Below, in pieces: positions 63,397 to 64,000 of a stretch of DNA of 64,000 bases. The DNA lies in contig NZ_CP068230.1 of assembly GCF_009183365.2 (NCBI RefSeq), positions 2,943,001-3,007,000 of the forward strand, in the 5' to 3' direction. This DNA comes from Shewanella algae. Lineage in GTDB: Bacteria > Pseudomonadota > Gammaproteobacteria > Enterobacterales > Shewanellaceae. Every line of letters begins with the position of its first letter. Position 1 is the first letter of the stretch. The notes under the pieces were generated by a model. That model saw nothing but the letters and a program-made list of their open reading frames with translations, was not told where the DNA came from and ran no database searches. The position numbers and the translations under genes were made by a program.

Positions 63397-64000
63397 GTGG
63401 ATATTCTGCTCGAACCCAGCAGCTGGGCCATATTGGCCGCAGTCGGCCTGCTGGCCGGATTTATTGATGCCGTAGTCGGTGGCGGCGGCCTGCTGTCCAT
63501 TCCCGCCTTGCTGACCGTGGGCATGCCGCCTCATCTGGCACTGGGGACCAATAAACTGGCGGCCTGCTTCGGCTCTTCCATGGCGGCATTTACCTACTAC
63601 CGCAAGCAGTTGCTGACGCCAAAGTTCTGGCTGTTCGCCTTTATTGCCACCGCCGTAGGCGCCGTTATCGGCAGCATTGCCGTTTATCTCATAGATACCC
63701 GTTGGCTGGAAAAAATTCTGCCATTGCTTATTATCGCCATCGCGCTCTATTCGCTGTTTTCACCCGGAGCCATGGGCTGCAGCCAGTGTAAACCCGTGAC
63801 CGAAACGCCGGCGAAACATAAACAGATACTTCAGGGGCTGGGGCTTGGCGCCTATGACGGCTTTGCCGGCCCAGGCATTGGCGCCTTTTGGGCAGTCAGC
63901 TCGACCGCGCTTTACCGCCTGCCCTTCCTGCACAGCAGTGCCTTGGCCAGAGCGATGACTTTTGTCAGCAATATCACGGCATTGATGATTTTCCTGCTGC
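63397..64000 (+). CDS. TSUP family permease (5' part, runs off window)
   Basis: The frame starts at GTG 63397 (VDILLEPSSWAILAAVGLLA), with AGGA 6 bp upstream; no in-frame ATG fits. It stays open to the window end. It contains the TSUP repeat GFIDAVVGGGGLLSIPALLT and, in the second half, GLGLGAYDGFAGPGIGAFWA. It resembles the permease at 40600 (GGGGLL and GPGTGSF motifs). Probable exporter of sulfite or similar anions. At least 201 residues are inside the window. Confidence 0.88.
   Translation, partial: MDILLEPSSWAILAAVGLLAGFIDAVVGGGGLLSIPALLTVGMPPHLALGTNKLAACFGSSMAAFTYYRKQLLTPKFWLFAFIATAVGAVIGSIAVYLIDTRWLEKILPLLIIAIALYSLFSPGAMGCSQCKPVTETPAKHKQILQGLGLGAYDGFAGPGIGAFWAVSSTALYRLPFLHSSALARAMTFVSNITALMIFLL

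Noticed and set aside
1..64000. CRISPR arrays, tRNA or rRNA genes
   Set aside because: No regularly spaced direct repeats, cloverleaf-like sequences or rRNA landmarks were recognised by eye.

Overview
The window is chromosomal DNA of a gammaproteobacterium, almost certainly Shewanella or a very close relative. The gene content and order support this: fadI next to a MoxR/VWA (Bat) operon, a DUF3379 anti-sigma gene, putP, a FadL porin, an RND pump with a YgaP-like pair and a PA/PPC/P-domain S8 protease; and later a DUF3450-ttpC-exbB2-exbD2-tonB2-TPR operon beside a TonB-dependent receptor and a porin. The species cannot be told from the sequence alone. Coding density is high. No rRNA, tRNA, CRISPR array, prophage or integron is visible, and the only mobile element is a decayed IS200/IS605 remnant.

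Layout. 1-9.7 kb: the 5' part of fadI (minus strand), then a six-gene MoxR-DUF58-DUF4381-VWA-VWA/TPR-BatD operon with overlapping genes, then an ECF sigma factor with a DUF3379 anti-sigma factor. 9.8-22 kb: putP, a fadL-type porin, a SIMPL protein, an RND efflux pair with a DUF2892/rhodanese pair, and a secreted subtilase. 22-30 kb: small conserved genes, then on the minus strand an outer-membrane barrel protein, ribA, yibL, nrdG and nrdD, a hypothetical protein and an RssA-like patatin. 30-36 kb: an SrmB-like helicase, DUF3010, a YgjP-like peptidase, a small Cys-cluster protein, a TPR membrane protein, the IS remnant and an M23 peptidase. 36-48 kb: sbcC/sbcD, a TSUP permease divergent from a LysR regulator, a NERD-tandem kinase-like protein, rraB, an S4 protein, a GNAT, ppiC and a DUF885 lipoprotein. 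48-58.6 kb: a degenerate GGDEF protein, the TonB2 energy-transduction operon, a frameshifted TonB-dependent receptor and a porin. 58.8-64 kb: polB and dinG diverging from a LexA-like box, then a second TSUP permease cut by the window end.

How the genes work together. Fatty-acid uptake and oxidation (fadL, fadI) carry FadR-like and PsrA-like sites. The anaerobic ribonucleotide reductase pair has tandem NrdR boxes 31 bp apart and, upstream, a 38-bp palindrome with an FNR-like core. DNA repair is represented by sbcCD and the SOS-type polB/dinG pair. The TonB2 operon probably energises the neighbouring receptor, and both upstream regions share a 13-bp motif. The receptor itself is interrupted by a one-base frameshift.

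The least explained objects are the NERD protein with two kinase-like domains (one clearly inactive), the stand-alone degenerate GGDEF protein, the small basic Cys-cluster protein and two unlinked small proteins that share a D-x-[VI]-x-[IL]-S-x-x-G-[KR] motif.
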